Below, piece after piece: positions 41,893 through 51,800 of a stretch of DNA of 64,000 nt. The notes below the pieces were generated by a model, which did no database searches, was not told where the DNA came from, and worked only from the letters and a program-made list of their open reading frames with translations. Source of the stretch: Mycobacterium kiyosense (lineage in GTDB: Bacteria; Actinomycetota; Actinomycetes; Mycobacteriales; Mycobacteriaceae). Where the stretch lies: positions 806,001 through 870,000 of the forward strand of contig AP025179.1 in the NCBI GenBank assembly GCA_021654635.1, in the 5' to 3' direction. The stretch's first letter is position 1. Each line of letters starts with the position of its first letter. Made by a program: the position numbers and the translations under genes.

Positions 41893-43761
41893 CTAGTCGG
41901 CGGCTGCGGCCACCTGCTCGGCCACCGCCAGCGCCATCGCCATGATCGACAGTTGCGGGTTGACCTCCGGGCAGCTGGGCAGGATCGACGCGTCGGCCAC
42001 CCACACGCCGTCGACGCCGCGCAACCGGCCGGCCTCATCGACCGGGCAGAGCTGATCGTCGGCGCCGGCCGCGGCGGTCCCGGTCGGGTGGAAAGCGGAA
42101 AGGTGAAGATTGCGAGGGTCGTTGCGGGACAACACATCCTGCAGCTCCGCCACCGACTTCACCGTTGTCGCACCGGGCATCGGGTTGAGTACCTCGACGG
42201 CACCCGCGGCGAACAGCAGTCGACCGATAGCATCCAACGCGACCCGCAGTTTGGCGACGTCGGCCGGCGCGATGTCGTAGCGCACCACCGTCTGGCCGCG
42301 GACCGAATGCACCGAGCCGGCGCCCCGGTCGGCCACCATCGCCCCGAACGTCGCGATCTGCGGTGCCCGCTGAAGCCAGTGCAGCAACTCGGCGCCGAAG
42401 CCGGGGTAGACGATGGACCCCATGCCCGGCGGGGTGGAGGTCGCCTCGATCAACACTCCGTGGGACTCGTGGAATTCGTGCACGGCCGCGCTCTGCAGCA
42501 CGCCGCGCCAGGCGTAGACGTCGTCGTCGAAACGTCCGGCCAGCAGTGTCGCGGGATGCAGTGCGAGATTGCGGCCCAGCCGAGGATGCCCACCAATGCC
42601 GCTGCGCCGCAACAATATCGGTGTCTCGGTGGCGCCGGCTGCGACCACGACGGTGGCGGCCAGCACGTCGACGGCGGTGCCGTCCGGGCGTCGCGCCCGC
42701 ACGCCGCGGGCGCGTCCGTTCGCAACAAGGACCCGTTCGGCGCGTGCCTGGGAGACGATCCGCGCCCCGGCCGCGCAGGCCTGCGGCAGCGCGTTGAGGT
42801 GCACGCCGAATTTCGCGTTGTGCGGGCAGCCGATCGCGCACTGGCAACAGCCTTCGCAGCCTGGGGCGTTGCGGGGGATGGGTGCGGCTTGCCAGCCCAG
42901 CGTGGCGGCGGCATCCAAGAGGAGATTCCCGTTGCGGCCCATGATATTTCGCGGCGTCGATGCCACCTGCAGGGTGTGTTCCACGTCGTCGAGGTGCCCG
43001 GTCAGGCGGTCGGGGTCGGCCAGCTCGAGGCCGAACTCGTCGCGCCAGCGCTGCTGCACGGCAACCGGCGGCCGGTAGCAGGTGCCGGAGTTCACGACGG
43101 TGGTGCCGCCCACCGCGCGTCCCATCGGCAACACCACCGGCGGTCGGCCCAACGCGATCGTGGACCCGGCGCCGCGGTAAAGGCCGGCGTAGCGGTCGAT
43201 CGGGTGGGTGCTGCGGAATTCCTCGACGGTCCAGCGCCGGCCCTCTTCCAGGACGACGACGTCGAGTCCGGCGCGGGCCAGCGTGCGGGCCGCCATCGCG
43301 CCGCCGGCGCCGGAACCGACCACCACCGCGTCGGCGGTGACGACGGAGGCGCACTCGGTCGACGGTGTCACGTGCAGCGGCGCATCGGGGCGGGCAGCGA
43401 CGTCATGCTGGGCCCGGGACAACAGCTCGGCGGCGTAGCTGTCGGCGCCGTTGGCCAGCAGCATGACCACCTTGAGGCCTTCCACTGCGGCACCGGCGTC
43501 CGGGTTGAGCGCGGCGATTCGGTGCAGCACCTGTGCCCGCCGTTGCGGGCTGAGCCGCGCCAGCGAGCGGCCGGTGGTCAGATAGCTCGCCGCCGACATC
43601 GACAGCAGCCCGGCCTGAATTGCCAGGCGTGAAGTGGCCGGCATCGCGGTGAGGTAGCGGTCGACCCGCTCGGCGAGCAGGGCCGCGGCCGGCCCGCCGT
43701 GCTCCTGCGGCAGCAGCGCCGTACCGAACGCGGCGACCGCGCGATCCGCCAGGCGATTCAC
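41893..43761 (-). CDS. GMC-family FAD oxidoreductase (Rv0492c-like)
   Basis: A 622-residue flavoprotein of the GMC alcohol/sterol oxidase superfamily. The FAD motif is VVGSGAGGAMAARTLARAG at about residue 145, preceded by an N-terminal helical extension. A Cys cluster CEGCCQCAIGCPHN resembles that of GMC enzymes of the cholesterol-oxidase-like branch and may bind an iron-sulfur centre. The C-terminal His/Asn region is HPTGTA with NPQLSIMAMALA. Its ATG overlaps the preceding small gene by 4 bases. The substrate, perhaps a sterol or fatty alcohol, is unknown. Confidence 0.9.
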   Translation of the reverse strand: MNRLADRAVAAFGTALLPQEHGGPAAALLAERVDRYLTAMPATSRLAIQAGLLSMSAASYLTTGRSLARLSPQRRAQVLHRIAALNPDAGAAVEGLKVVMLLANGADSYAAELLSRAQHDVAARPDAPLHVTPSTECASVVTADAVVVGSGAGGAMAARTLARAGLDVVVLEEGRRWTVEEFRSTHPIDRYAGLYRGAGSTIALGRPPVVLPMGRAVGGTTVVNSGTCYRPPVAVQQRWRDEFGLELADPDRLTGHLDDVEHTLQVASTPRNIMGRNGNLLLDAAATLGWQAAPIPRNAPGCEGCCQCAIGCPHNAKFGVHLNALPQACAAGARIVSQARAERVLVANGRARGVRARRPDGTAVDVLAATVVVAAGATETPILLRRSGIGGHPRLGRNLALHPATLLAGRFDDDVYAWRGVLQSAAVHEFHESHGVLIEATSTPPGMGSIVYPGFGAELLHWLQRAPQIATFGAMVADRGAGSVHSVRGQTVVRYDIAPADVAKLRVALDAIGRLLFAAGAVEVLNPMPGATTVKSVAELQDVLSRNDPRNLHLSAFHPTGTAAAGADDQLCPVDEAGRLRGVDGVWVADASILPSCPEVNPQLSIMAMALAVAEQVAAAAD

Positions 43762-44087
43762 CCGCGGCGCCCCAGCGCCCGTCCGAGCTTGAGGAACATC
43801 GGGTAGGTCGCGAAGATCGCCCCGGCCGCGGCGTGCGCTGGCCAGTCCAGCTCATTGGTGTCCAGGCTGAAAGCGCCGCTGTTCCACATGAAGTCGCGGC
43901 CGTTGCGGGCGCGGAACGGGCGCCACAGGAAGCCCAACCCGGGCACGTTGTTGTACAGGCCGAACGAACCGGCGAAGAACACGCCGAGGACGGCGGCCTC
44001 GGCGAGGTCGCGCCGCTGCGGGGGCAGCCGGCGCTCGAGCAGTATTCCGGAGGCGAACAGCAGCGGCGGGTCCAGGGCGAAGCTCAT
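43758..44087 (-). CDS. Small membrane-associated protein (Rv0492A-like)
   Basis: A 109-residue protein from ATG 44087 with two or three weak hydrophobic segments (EAAVLGVFFAGSFGLYNNV and WPAHAAAGAIFATYPMFL). It sits between the Rv0493c-like gene (1-base overlap, TAATG) and the GMC oxidoreductase (4-base overlap), so it is probably an accessory or anchoring subunit of that enzyme, as small subunits are for other GMC dehydrogenases. That role is inferred from context. Confidence 0.8.
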   Translation of the reverse strand: MSFALDPPLLFASGILLERRLPPQRRDLAEAAVLGVFFAGSFGLYNNVPGLGFLWRPFRARNGRDFMWNSGAFSLDTNELDWPAHAAAGAIFATYPMFLKLGRALGRRG

Positions 44088-45082
44088 TACGGAGTCCTTT
44101 CGTTGACGGGAGGCGCCTGCGGTCCGCGCAGGCCCACTTCGGCGTGGCCGGTACCCAGTACCGACCAGTGGCGTTCGCCGAGATCGATGTGGACGTCGGC
44201 CTGCTCGGTGTTGGTGCACACGCAGGTGCCGCCGTCGGGGTCGGTGTATCGCAGGCTCACGCATCGCTGCGGCGGCTGGTCGACTCGGATCAACACGTCG
44301 CGACCGTCGATGCGGCCCTCCAGCTGCCAATGCCGCGGGCCGCCGGTGGTGCGCATCCGCAGTGCCGGGCCACGGCCCAAAAACCCTGCGGGCCAATCCT
44401 TTCCGTCGATCCGGAAGCGGACGAACGCCAGCGGCGGAAGCTTGCGCAGCCCGGGCTTGTGTGACTGGGCAGCGACCGCTTCGAGCGCGTTGCCGTCGCC
44501 GAGGTCGGCGTGTACCCAGCACCAGCGTTCGGCGTTGCCGTGGCCGTAGATGTGCGCGACGTTGCCGCGCCAGCCTTCGACGGGTCGGGTGGCACCGTCG
44601 ATGGTGAGCCCGCCGGTGAAGTCGGCCGTCGGAGCCAGTACCACTTGAGCGCCGGGCAGCAGTTCGCGCTCCCACGCGAGGCGTGGAAACGTCCACAGCG
44701 GCGCCGCGGCGTCTTCCCAGGACAGGTCCCAGGCCAGCGATCTTGCCGCTCCGGTCAACCAGTGCGGACCTATCGACGCGCCTGCCGCGTCGAACCACGA
44801 GGTGCCGGGCGTGGGTGCCACGGGTTCGGGGCCGAACCGCTCGGTGCGCGGTGGCCCCTCGGCGGGAAACCAGGTGACCCAGCCGTGCGCATAGGGACTC
44901 CCGACGGTGGGGGCCACCGTCTCGCAGTGCACCCATAACCCCGCCCGCGTCACCGGATCCGACAGCGTGGCGTACCAGACCTCGAGGCGTCCTTTTGCGC
45001 CCCGCCAGCGGGGTTGCGCCGCCGAGGCCTGGTCGAGTGGCTCATCCACTGATTGCCTCCGTGAGCTGAAGGGCCGAAACAC
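44087..45082 (-). CDS. Conserved protein of unknown function (Rv0493c-like)
   Basis: A 331-residue soluble protein, Trp-rich and beta-rich in appearance ([40 protein letters not shown]), without signal peptide or membrane segment. I do not recognise a catalytic motif. ATG 45082 and GTG 45051 are both possible starts; the 11-residue difference is poorly conserved in style. It heads the operon with the Rv0492A-like and GMC genes and is divergent from the FadR-type regulator, so a role in lipid or alcohol metabolism under that regulator is possible. Confidence 0.8.
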   Translation of the reverse strand: MFRPFSSRRQSVDEPLDQASAAQPRWRGAKGRLEVWYATLSDPVTRAGLWVHCETVAPTVGSPYAHGWVTWFPAEGPPRTERFGPEPVAPTPGTSWFDAAGASIGPHWLTGAARSLAWDLSWEDAAAPLWTFPRLAWERELLPGAQVVLAPTADFTGGLTIDGATRPVEGWRGNVAHIYGHGNAERWCWVHADLGDGNALEAVAAQSHKPGLRKLPPLAFVRFRIDGKDWPAGFLGRGPALRMRTTGGPRHWQLEGRIDGRDVLIRVDQPPQRCVSLRYTDPDGGTCVCTNTEQADVHIDLGERHWSVLGTGHAEVGLRGPQAPPVNERTP

Positions 45083-45126
45083 GCGGAACCGGATTTCGCC
45101 GGACGGCAGTCCGGTCGGCCTACTAT

Positions 45127-45141
45127 ATTGGTTGAGCCAAT
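45127..45141. promoter_or_regulatory. Candidate FadR-type operator
   Basis: ATTGG (45127-45131) and CCAAT (45137-45141) form a perfect 5-bp dyad with a 5-base spacer, overlapping the ATG at 45140. It follows a -10-like TACTAT (45121-45126). FadR/PdhR-group regulators bind TTGGT-type palindromes, so it is a good site for autoregulation and for the divergent operon. Confidence 0.55.
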
Positions 45142-45901
45142 GAGCCAGTCAAGTCCGATACCCCCGCCCGATCGCCAGCGTGTCGACGAACAGATCGCTG
45201 CGTCGATCGCCGACGCCATCCTCGACGGCGTCTTCCCGCCCGGCTCCACCCTGCCGCCGGAACGCGAACTCGCTGATCAGCTGGGCGTCAACCGCACCTC
45301 GCTGCGGCAGGGGCTGGCCCGCCTGCAGCAGATGGGCCTGATCGACGTGCGGCACGGCAGCGGCAGCGTGGTGCGCGACCCCGAAGGTCTCACCCATCCG
45401 GCGGTGGTGGAGGCGCTGGTGCGCAAGCTGGGCCCGGAATTCCTGGTCGAGCTGCTGGAAATCCGCGGCGCCCTGGGGCCGCTGATCGGCAGGCTGGCGG
45501 CGCAACGCGGCACCCCCGGCGACGCGGACGCGCTGCGCGCCGCGCTGGCCGCGGTCCAGGAGTCCGACACCGCCGCGGCTCGGCAGAGCGCCGACCTGGC
45601 CTACTTCCACGTGCTGATCCACAGCACCCGCAACCGCGCCCTGGGATTGCTGTACCGGTGGGTGGAGCAGGCCTTCGGCGGCCGCGAACACGAACTCACC
45701 GGCGCCTACGCCGACCCCGAGCCGGTGGTGGCCGACCTGCGCGCGATCACCGAGGCCGTCGCAGCCCGCGACGAGGAGGCCGCCGCACACACCGTCGAGG
45801 CGTACCTCAACGCCAGCGCGCTGCGGATGGTGCTGGCCTACACCGGCACCTCCGGCCTGCCGGCTACTGCGCCGCCCGCGTCGCCGGATGCACCGCGATA
45901 A
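45140..45901 (+). CDS. GntR/FadR-family regulator (Rv0494-like)
   Basis: A 253-residue regulator: winged helix-turn-helix (about 15-80; [20 protein letters not shown]) and an FCD ligand-binding domain with [16 protein letters not shown] and [11 protein letters not shown], the His being a likely metal ligand. ATG 45140 was chosen; a TTG at 45128 in frame is possible but lies within the operator. The M. tuberculosis homologue is reported as a lipid-responsive autoregulator. Its 3' end overlaps the convergent Rv0495c-like gene by 38 bases. Confidence 0.9.
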   Translation: MSQSSPIPPPDRQRVDEQIAASIADAILDGVFPPGSTLPPERELADQLGVNRTSLRQGLARLQQMGLIDVRHGSGSVVRDPEGLTHPAVVEALVRKLGPEFLVELLEIRGALGPLIGRLAAQRGTPGDADALRAALAAVQESDTAAARQSADLAYFHVLIHSTRNRALGLLYRWVEQAFGGREHELTGAYADPEPVVADLRAITEAVAARDEEAAAHTVEAYLNASALRMVLAYTGTSGLPATAPPASPDAPR

Positions 45902-46664
45902 GCCCTAATTGGCTGCGGCGCTTACACATTGCGGCCAGCTCGGCGTACGCCTTCTCGCCGAGCAGCTCGGTCAGTTCGTCGGCCAGGCTCTGCCAGACCG
46001 GGGTGGCGCCGACGTGTGCGGCCGGGTCGCCGGTGCAATACCAGTGCAGGTCGGCGCCGCCGGAGCCCCAGCCGCGGCGGTCGTACTCGGTGACAACGGT
46101 CTTGAGGATCTCCGTGCCGTCGGGCCGCGTCACCCACTCCTGGCTGCGCCGGATGGGCAGCTGCCAGCACACGTCGGGCTTCATCGTCAGTGGCGGCACC
46201 CCCAGCTTGAGGGCTTTGCTGTGCAACGCGCAGCCCACGCCGCCGGCGAACCCGGGCCGGTTCAGGAAGATGCACGCGTTCTTGTGCTTGCGGGTGCGGT
46301 ACTGCGGCTCGCCCTCGTACTCGTCCATCTCCAGGTAACCCTTGCGGCCCAGGCCTTTATCGCGGAACTGCCAGTCGTCGCCGGTCAGTTTCTGCACCGC
46401 GTCGTCGAGCCGGGCGCGGTCGTCGTCGTCGGACAGAAACGCGCCGTGCGAGCAGCATCCGTCGTCGGGCCGGTCGGCGACGGTGCCCTGGCAGGCCGGC
46501 GTGCCGAACACGCACGTCCAGCGCGACAGCAGCCAGGTGAGGTCGGCGGCGATCAGGTGCTCGGGGTTGTCGGGGTCGAAGAACTCCACCCATTCACGCG
46601 CGAAATCGAGTTCGACCTCTGTTCCGGGCAGCGAGTTGGCCACGGGTGCAACGTTAGTCCACAA
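45864..46664 (-). CDS. Cys-rich conserved protein (Rv0495c-like)
   Basis: A 266-residue protein with many conserved cysteines: [53 protein letters not shown] and HWYCTGDP. The spacing suggests a metal or iron-sulfur site, as in YkgJ-type zinc/iron proteins, but the family name is uncertain. Highly similar to recalled Rv0495c, which is implicated in redox homeostasis. The ATG at 46664 is chosen; GTG 46643 is possible. Confidence 0.84.
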   Translation of the reverse strand: MWTNVAPVANSLPGTEVELDFAREWVEFFDPDNPEHLIAADLTWLLSRWTCVFGTPACQGTVADRPDDGCCSHGAFLSDDDDRARLDDAVQKLTGDDWQFRDKGLGRKGYLEMDEYEGEPQYRTRKHKNACIFLNRPGFAGGVGCALHSKALKLGVPPLTMKPDVCWQLPIRRSQEWVTRPDGTEILKTVVTEYDRRGWGSGGADLHWYCTGDPAAHVGATPVWQSLADELTELLGEKAYAELAAMCKRRSQLGLIAVHPATRAAQ

Positions 46665-46772
46665 TTCGGCCCGCTAGCGGCCGCAACGCTCAGGTGGGCC
46701 GGGACGCCGGCCACCCCGGCCCAAGCGCGGGTCGCGAGACGAGCACTCCGCCAACCCGGCTAGTTTTGTTGC

Positions 46773-47801
46773 GTGCGATTGGGCGTGCTGGACGTGGGTA
46801 GCAACACCGTCCATCTGTTGGTGGTCGATGCACACCGTGGTGGGCATCCGACGCCGATGAGCTCGACCAAGGCCACCCTGCGCCTGGCCGAGGCGACCGA
46901 CAGCTCGGGCAAGATCACCAAGCGCGGCGCCGACAAGCTGGTGTCCACCATCGACGAGTTCGCCAAGATCGCGGTCAGCTCCGGCTGTTCGGAGCTGATG
47001 GCATTCGCTACCTCCGCCGTCCGCGACGCCGAAAACTCCGACGACGTGCTGGCCCGGGTCCGCAAAGAGGCCGGCGTCGAGTTGCAGGTGTTGCGTGGCG
47101 TCGACGAGTCGCGGTTGACCTTCCTGGCGGTGCGCCGCTGGTTCGGCTGGAGCGCCGGACGCATCATCAACCTCGATATCGGCGGCGGGTCGCTGGAGCT
47201 CTCCAGCGGCGTGGACGAGGAGCCCGACGTCGCGTTGTCGCTGCCGCTGGGTGCCGGCCGGCTGACCCGCGAATGGTTGCCCGACGATCCACCCGGGCGC
47301 CGCCGGGTGGCGATGCTGCGGGACTGGCTGGACGCCGAACTGTCCGAAGCCAGTGCGGCCGTCCTCGACGCCGGTGCGCCCGACCTCGCGGTGGCCACGT
47401 CGAAGACGTTCCGTTCGCTGGCGCGACTCACCGGCGCGGCGCCCTCAGCGGCCGGCCCGCGGGTGAAACGCACGCTCACCGCGAACGGCCTCAGACAACT
47501 CATATCTTTCATCTCTAGGATGACGACCGCTGACCGGGCAGAACTGGAAGGAGTCAGCGCCGAGCGGGCGCCGCAGATCGTGGCGGGTGCTTTGGTGGCG
47601 GAGGCGAGCATGAGAGCGCTGTCGATAGAAACGGTGGACATCTGCCCGTGGGCGCTACGGGAGGGGCTCATCTTGCGCAAACTCGACAGTGAGGCCGACG
47701 GAACGGCCTTCATGGAAACTTCGACTGTGCGGACGTCGGTGCGGGATGCTGGAGGTCAGTTGGTTGATCGGCACGCGCGGTCGAGAGGCAGCAAAGCATG
47801 A
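46773..47801 (+). CDS. ppx1: Exopolyphosphatase/pppGpp phosphohydrolase family (Ppx1/Rv0496-like)
   Basis: Ppx/GppA-family enzyme of 342 residues that removes phosphate from short polyphosphate chains; the homologue Rv0496 has that activity by recall. The actin-like phosphate loops are [16 protein letters not shown] at the start and [13 protein letters not shown] at about 132, with the catalytic Glu expected near [19 protein letters not shown] at 46761-46766 lies 6 bases before the GTG, suggesting a leaderless mRNA. The stop overlaps the ATG of the next gene by 4 bases. It is near senX3-regX3, so a phosphate link is attractive but unproven. Confidence 0.92.
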   Translation: MRLGVLDVGSNTVHLLVVDAHRGGHPTPMSSTKATLRLAEATDSSGKITKRGADKLVSTIDEFAKIAVSSGCSELMAFATSAVRDAENSDDVLARVRKEAGVELQVLRGVDESRLTFLAVRRWFGWSAGRIINLDIGGGSLELSSGVDEEPDVALSLPLGAGRLTREWLPDDPPGRRRVAMLRDWLDAELSEASAAVLDAGAPDLAVATSKTFRSLARLTGAAPSAAGPRVKRTLTANGLRQLISFISRMTTADRAELEGVSAERAPQIVAGALVAEASMRALSIETVDICPWALREGLILRKLDSEADGTAFMETSTVRTSVRDAGGQLVDRHARSRGSKA

Positions 47802-48802
47802 CTGACACGGAGGACACCAAGCAAATATCGGTGGCCGAGCTGCTGGCCCGGAACGGGTCCATCGGCTCACCGGCGGGTACCCGTCGGCGCCGCCGCCGAC
47901 GCGGCGACGACTCGGTCAGCGTCGCCGAGCTGACCGGCGAGATCCCGGTCGTGCGTGACGATCGGCAGCCCCAAGAGCCCCGGTGCCCCCGCCGCGGCCG
48001 CCCGCGTCGCGGAGCCGGTTCCGGCGCCCGTCGAACACCGAGTCGCCGCGCCGACACCCCCGCCGAGGCTGCCGCCGCCGCCCCGGCCAAGCCGGTGGAA
48101 CCCGACGCCAAAGCCGCGTACTGGGCCGAACCCGAGCCGCGCTGGCCCAAATCGGAGCCCGCCGCACGCCGCACACCGGGCCCGCAACGCAGTGAATACC
48201 CCCGCCCACTGCGACACGCCGGCAACTCCGGCGACGGGCCGCAGTCCGGTGCCGAGCACATGAGCCCGGACCCGGTGGGGCACTACACCGACTCGTCGGT
48301 CGATGTGATGGACAGCGAGGTCCGCGATCCCGAAACCGTGGTCGAGGACTCCGCTTACGTGCGCTCGTACCTGCACGGATCGGACGACGAAGAGACCGAG
48401 GACGGGACCCTGTTCGGGGGACAGTCCATCGCCGACGAGGTGGCCCGCCGGCGTCGGGAACCCGCCCCGGCGGCCCCGGCGGCCCCGCAGGACGAGTACG
48501 AGGACGAAGACCGGGCCGGCGCTGCTGCCTCAGGCCGAATGGCGGCGGTGGGTCGCGGCCTGCTGGTCGTGCTGCAGTCGATCCTGGCCGTGGTGTTCGG
48601 AGCGGGGTTGTTCGTCGCATTCGAGGAGCTCTGGCGCTGGGACGCCATCGTGGCGCTGGTGCTCTCGGTGCTGGTCATCCTGGGCCTGGTGGTCGCTGTC
48701 CGGGTGGTGCGCAAAACCGAGGACATCGGTAGCACGTTGATCGCGGTCGCCGTGGGTGCGCTGATCACCCTGGGGCCGATGGCCCTGCTGCAGACGAGCT
48801 AG
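47798..48802 (+). CDS. Membrane protein with charged N-terminus (Rv0497-like)
   Basis: A 334-residue protein: N-terminal signature [20 protein letters not shown] and Arg cluster TRRRRRRR, a long disordered region, then three membrane segments from about 255 to the end. The family is typical of mycobacteria and has no known role. Between about 47957 and 48045 the reading (Arg-rich, [12 protein letters not shown]) is unlike its family, while the neighbouring frame there is Ala/Pro-rich as expected; a pair of opposite indels is possible. The ATG overlaps the ppx1 stop (ATGA). Confidence 0.82.
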   Translation: MTDTEDTKQISVAELLARNGSIGSPAGTRRRRRRRGDDSVSVAELTGEIPVVRDDRQPQEPRCPRRGRPRRGAGSGARRTPSRRADTPAEAAAAAPAKPVEPDAKAAYWAEPEPRWPKSEPAARRTPGPQRSEYPRPLRHAGNSGDGPQSGAEHMSPDPVGHYTDSSVDVMDSEVRDPETVVEDSAYVRSYLHGSDDEETEDGTLFGGQSIADEVARRRREPAPAAPAAPQDEYEDEDRAGAAASGRMAAVGRGLLVVLQSILAVVFGAGLFVAFEELWRWDAIVALVLSVLVILGLVVAVRVVRKTEDIGSTLIAVAVGALITLGPMALLQTS

Positions 48803-48820
48803 GCGCCGGCAGAGGAGACC

Positions 48821-49663
48821 GTGCGCCCAGCAATCAAAGTCGGCTTGTCGACGGCCTCGGTGTACCCGCTGCGGGCCGAGGCCGCATTCGAGTACGCCGC
48901 CCGGCTCGGCTACGACGGGGTCGAGCTGATGGTGTGGAGCGAGGCAGTCAGCCAGGACATCGACGCCGTGGCCAAGCTGTCCCGGCGGTACCGGGTGCCG
49001 GTGTTGTCCGTACACGCCCCCTGCCTGTTGATCTCGCAACGGGTCTGGGGCGCCAATCCGATCGCCAAACTGGACCGCAGCGTGCGCGCGGCCGAACAGC
49101 TGGGCGCGCAGACGGTGGTGGTGCACCCGCCGTTCCGGTGGCAGCGCCGATACGCCGAGGGGTTCCGCGAGCAGGTGATCGCCCTGGAAGAATCCAGCGA
49201 CGTGATGGTGGCGGTGGAGAACATGTTCCCCTTCCGCGCCGACCGCTTCTTCGGGTCCGAGCAGACCCGGGAACGGATGCGGCGGCGCGGCGGCGGCCCC
49301 GGGCCGGCGATCTCGGCGTTCGCGCCGTCCTATGACCCGCTGGACGGCGAGCACGCGCACTACACGCTGGACCTCTCGCACACCTCGACCGCCGGCACCG
49401 ATTCGCTGGAGATGGCCCGCCGGATGGGCTCGGGGCTGGTGCATCTGCATCTGTGCGACGGCAGCGGACTGCCCGCCGACGAACATCTGGTGCCCGGCCG
49501 CGGCACCCAGCCCACCGCCGAGGTGTGCCAGATGCTGGCCAGCAGCGGATTCGCCGGTCACGTGGTGCTGGAAGTGTCCACCTCCGGCGCCCGATCGGCC
49601 ACCGAGCGCGAAGCAATGCTGGTCGAGTCGCTCCAGTTCGCCCGAACCCACCTGCTGCGCTGA
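48821..49663 (+). CDS. Sugar phosphate isomerase/epimerase-like TIM barrel (Rv0498-like)
   Basis: A 280-residue AP-endonuclease-2/xylose-isomerase-like TIM barrel. Metal-ligand segments are visible: VVHPPFRWQ, VAVENMFPF (Glu), TLDLSHTSTAG (His), VHLHLCDGSG and HVVLEVST (Glu). The GTG at 48821 follows AGAGGAGACC. It lies 18 bases after the Rv0497-like gene and 2 bases before the thioesterase-like gene, so it is in the ppx1 operon. The substrate is not known. Confidence 0.86.
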   Translation: MRPAIKVGLSTASVYPLRAEAAFEYAARLGYDGVELMVWSEAVSQDIDAVAKLSRRYRVPVLSVHAPCLLISQRVWGANPIAKLDRSVRAAEQLGAQTVVVHPPFRWQRRYAEGFREQVIALEESSDVMVAVENMFPFRADRFFGSEQTRERMRRRGGGPGPAISAFAPSYDPLDGEHAHYTLDLSHTSTAGTDSLEMARRMGSGLVHLHLCDGSGLPADEHLVPGRGTQPTAEVCQMLASSGFAGHVVLEVSTSGARSATEREAMLVESLQFARTHLLR

Positions 49664-49665
49664 CC

Positions 49666-50493
49666 ATGGCAGCCCTGTTCACCGCCGCGATGGCGTTACG
49701 GCAGATCGAGTCCGGTCCGGGCGGGCCGGTGTTTGAGGGCGAGCTGGACGAGAACTGGACCATCGGGCCCAAGGTGCACGGCGGGGTCATGGTCGCCTTG
49801 AGCGCCAATGCGGCGCGGACGGCGTTCGGCGGCCCGGGCCAGCAGCCCGTGGCGGTGTCGGTGAACTTCCTGTCCGCGCCCGATCCGGGGCCGATGCGCC
49901 TGGAGACCTCGATTCGCAAGCGCGGCCGCCGCATCACGGTGGCCGACGTCGAACTGATGCAGGGCGACCGCACCGCGGTGCACTCCGTGGTCACCCTGGG
50001 TGAGCCCGAGCATCACCTGCCCGGTGAAAGCCAGCCGCTGTTGTCGGCCAACCCGGTGCTGGAGTTGATGCCGCCGGAGCCCCCAGCGGACCTGGCGCCG
50101 ATCGGGCCCGGGCACCGGCTGGCCGGCCTGGTGCATCTCGGGGCGGGCTGCGACATCCGGCCGATACTGTCCTCGATGGAGGCGGTTGCGGGTCGGCCGC
50201 CGGTGATTCAGATGTGGGCCCGGCCCCGAGACCTAGCTCCGGACGCATTGTTCGCGCTGATGTGCGGGGATCTGTCGGTCCCGGTGACCTTCGCGGTGGA
50301 CCGCACCGGCTGGGCGCCCACCGTTCAGCTCACCGCGCTGTTGCGGTCGCTGCCCGCCGACGGATGGCTGCGCATCGTCGCCACCTGCGTCGAGATCGGG
50401 CACGACTGGTTCGACGAGGACCACATCGTCGTCGACCGGTTGGGCCGCCTGGTGGTGCAGACGCGCCAGTTGGCCATGGTGCCTGCCCGGTAG
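49666..50493 (+). CDS. Acyl-CoA thioesterase-like double-hotdog protein (Rv0499-like)
   Basis: A 275-residue protein of the TesB-like thioesterase family. The first hotdog has WTIGPKVHGGVMVALSANAA and VSVNFLSAPDPGPM; the second has WARPRDLAPDALFALMCGDL and a DHIVVDRLGRLV strand. The usual Asp-Gln-Thr catalytic set of TesB is not obvious, so activity is uncertain. The ATG at 49666 is 2 bases after the preceding stop and the gene is followed by proC after 19 bases. Confidence 0.82.
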   Translation: MAALFTAAMALRQIESGPGGPVFEGELDENWTIGPKVHGGVMVALSANAARTAFGGPGQQPVAVSVNFLSAPDPGPMRLETSIRKRGRRITVADVELMQGDRTAVHSVVTLGEPEHHLPGESQPLLSANPVLELMPPEPPADLAPIGPGHRLAGLVHLGAGCDIRPILSSMEAVAGRPPVIQMWARPRDLAPDALFALMCGDLSVPVTFAVDRTGWAPTVQLTALLRSLPADGWLRIVATCVEIGHDWFDEDHIVVDRLGRLVVQTRQLAMVPAR

Positions 50494-50512
50494 CGGAGCC
50501 GCGCTGTCTGGA

Positions 50513-51403
50513 ATGCTTTCCGGCATGGCACGTATCGCGATCATCGGCGGCGGGAGCATCGGCGAGGCACTGCTGTCCGGCCTGTTGCGGGCCGGCCGGC
50601 AGGTCAAGGACCTGGTGGTGGCCGAGCGGATGCCGGATCGGGCCAAATATCTGTCCTCCGCGTACGGGGTGCTGGTGGTGACCTCGATTAGGGATGCGGT
50701 GGAAAACGCGTCGTTCGTCGTCGTCGCGGTCAAGCCGGTGGATGTCGAGGCGGTGGTGGACGAACTCGCCGACGTCGCCGCCGACGCCGACAGCGACAGC
50801 GTCGAGCAGGTGTTCGTCACCGTGGCCGCTGGTATCACGCTCACCCTGTTCGAGTCCAAATTGCCGGCCGGGACGCCGGTGGTGCGGGCGATGCCCAATG
50901 CCGCGGCGCTGGTCGGTGCGGGCGTCACCGCCCTGGCCAAGGGCCGGTTCGTCACGCCGGAGCAGCTGACCGAGGTGTCCGCGCTGTTCGACGCGGTCGG
51001 TGGGGTGCTGACGGTTCCCGAGGAGCAGCTGGACGCCGTCACCGCGCTGTCGGGCTCGGGACCGGCGTACTTTTTCCTGCTGGTCGAGGCCTTGGTGGAT
51101 GCGGGTGTGGCGGTGGGGTTGAGCCGGCAGGTGGCCACCGATCTTGCCGCGCAGACCATGGCCGGGTCGGCGGCGATGCTGCTGGAGCGGATGGACGAGG
51201 GGCGGAAACCGGCCGACGGCGAGCCGATCGGATTGCGCGTCGACGCGTCGGCGGCACAGCTGCGGGCGTCGGTCACCTCGCCCGGCGGTACCACCGCCGC
51301 CGCGCTGCGGGCGTTGGAGCAGGGCGGCTTTCGGGCTACCGTCGATGCCGCGGTTCAGGCCGCGAAAAGCCGCTCTGAGCAGCTGAGAATTACATCGGAA
51401 TAA
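50513..51403 (+). CDS. proC: Pyrroline-5-carboxylate reductase
   Basis: Last enzyme of proline synthesis, reducing pyrroline-5-carboxylate with NAD(P)H. 296 residues; the Rossmann motif is IIGGGSIGEALLSGLL, followed by VVAVKPVDVE, RAMPNAAALVGAG and the substrate site ALSGSGPAYFFLLVEAL with SPGGTTAAALRALE. The ATG at 50513 matches recalled Rv0500; an ATG at 50525 (MARIAIIGGG) is also possible. It closes the ppx1-to-proC run of genes. Confidence 0.95.
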   Translation: MLSGMARIAIIGGGSIGEALLSGLLRAGRQVKDLVVAERMPDRAKYLSSAYGVLVVTSIRDAVENASFVVVAVKPVDVEAVVDELADVAADADSDSVEQVFVTVAAGITLTLFESKLPAGTPVVRAMPNAAALVGAGVTALAKGRFVTPEQLTEVSALFDAVGGVLTVPEEQLDAVTALSGSGPAYFFLLVEALVDAGVAVGLSRQVATDLAAQTMAGSAAMLLERMDEGRKPADGEPIGLRVDASAAQLRASVTSPGGTTAAALRALEQGGFRATVDAAVQAAKSRSEQLRITSE

Positions 51404-51487
51404 TTCGGGAATTTCAACCGATTGTCTCTCACCAGTACCAGTAACCCCACTAGTCCCGCTATTCTCCTCTTTGTAAGCACGTGTGGG

Positions 51488-51513
51488 TGCCAGCGGAGGG
51501 GAAGCCGCTGGCA
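51488..51513 (+). promoter_or_regulatory. Hairpin in the leader of the BldC-like gene
   Basis: TGCCAGCGG (51488-51496) and CCGCTGGCA (51505-51513) form a perfect 9-bp stem with an 8-base purine loop, 30 bases before ATG 51543. It may be the proC terminator or a leader element of the next gene. Confidence 0.45.
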
Positions 51514-51542
51514 TTGCGCGGGCCTGACACGATTGGGTTGCG

Positions 51543-51800
51543 ATGACGTCAACGAACGGGCCGTCGGCACGGGACTCTGCTGGTAAAGGCGCACGGGACG
51601 GCGGTTCCGACGCCGGGCAGTCCCGGGCGCAATTTCTCACTGTCGCCGAGGTTGCGGCGCTGATGCGGGTGTCCAAGATGACCGTGTACCGGCTAGTGCA
51701 CAACGGCGAACTGCCCGCGGTTCGGGTGGGGCGGTCCTTCCGGGTCCACGCCAAGGCCGTGCACGACATGCTGGAGACGTCTTACTTCGACGCCGGCTAG
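51543..51800 (+). CDS. BldC/excisionase-type helix-turn-helix protein (Rv0500A-like)
   Basis: An 85-residue DNA-binding protein of the MerR-like excisionase/BldC family. The N-terminal 30 residues are disordered; then comes the winged helix FLTVAEVAALMRVSKMTVYR with wing LPAVRVGRSFRVHAKAV. The family acts as small nucleoid-like or developmental regulators in actinobacteria. It precedes the bS22 gene by 165 bases in the same direction. Confidence 0.87.
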   Translation: MTSTNGPSARDSAGKGARDGGSDAGQSRAQFLTVAEVAALMRVSKMTVYRLVHNGELPAVRVGRSFRVHAKAVHDMLETSYFDAG

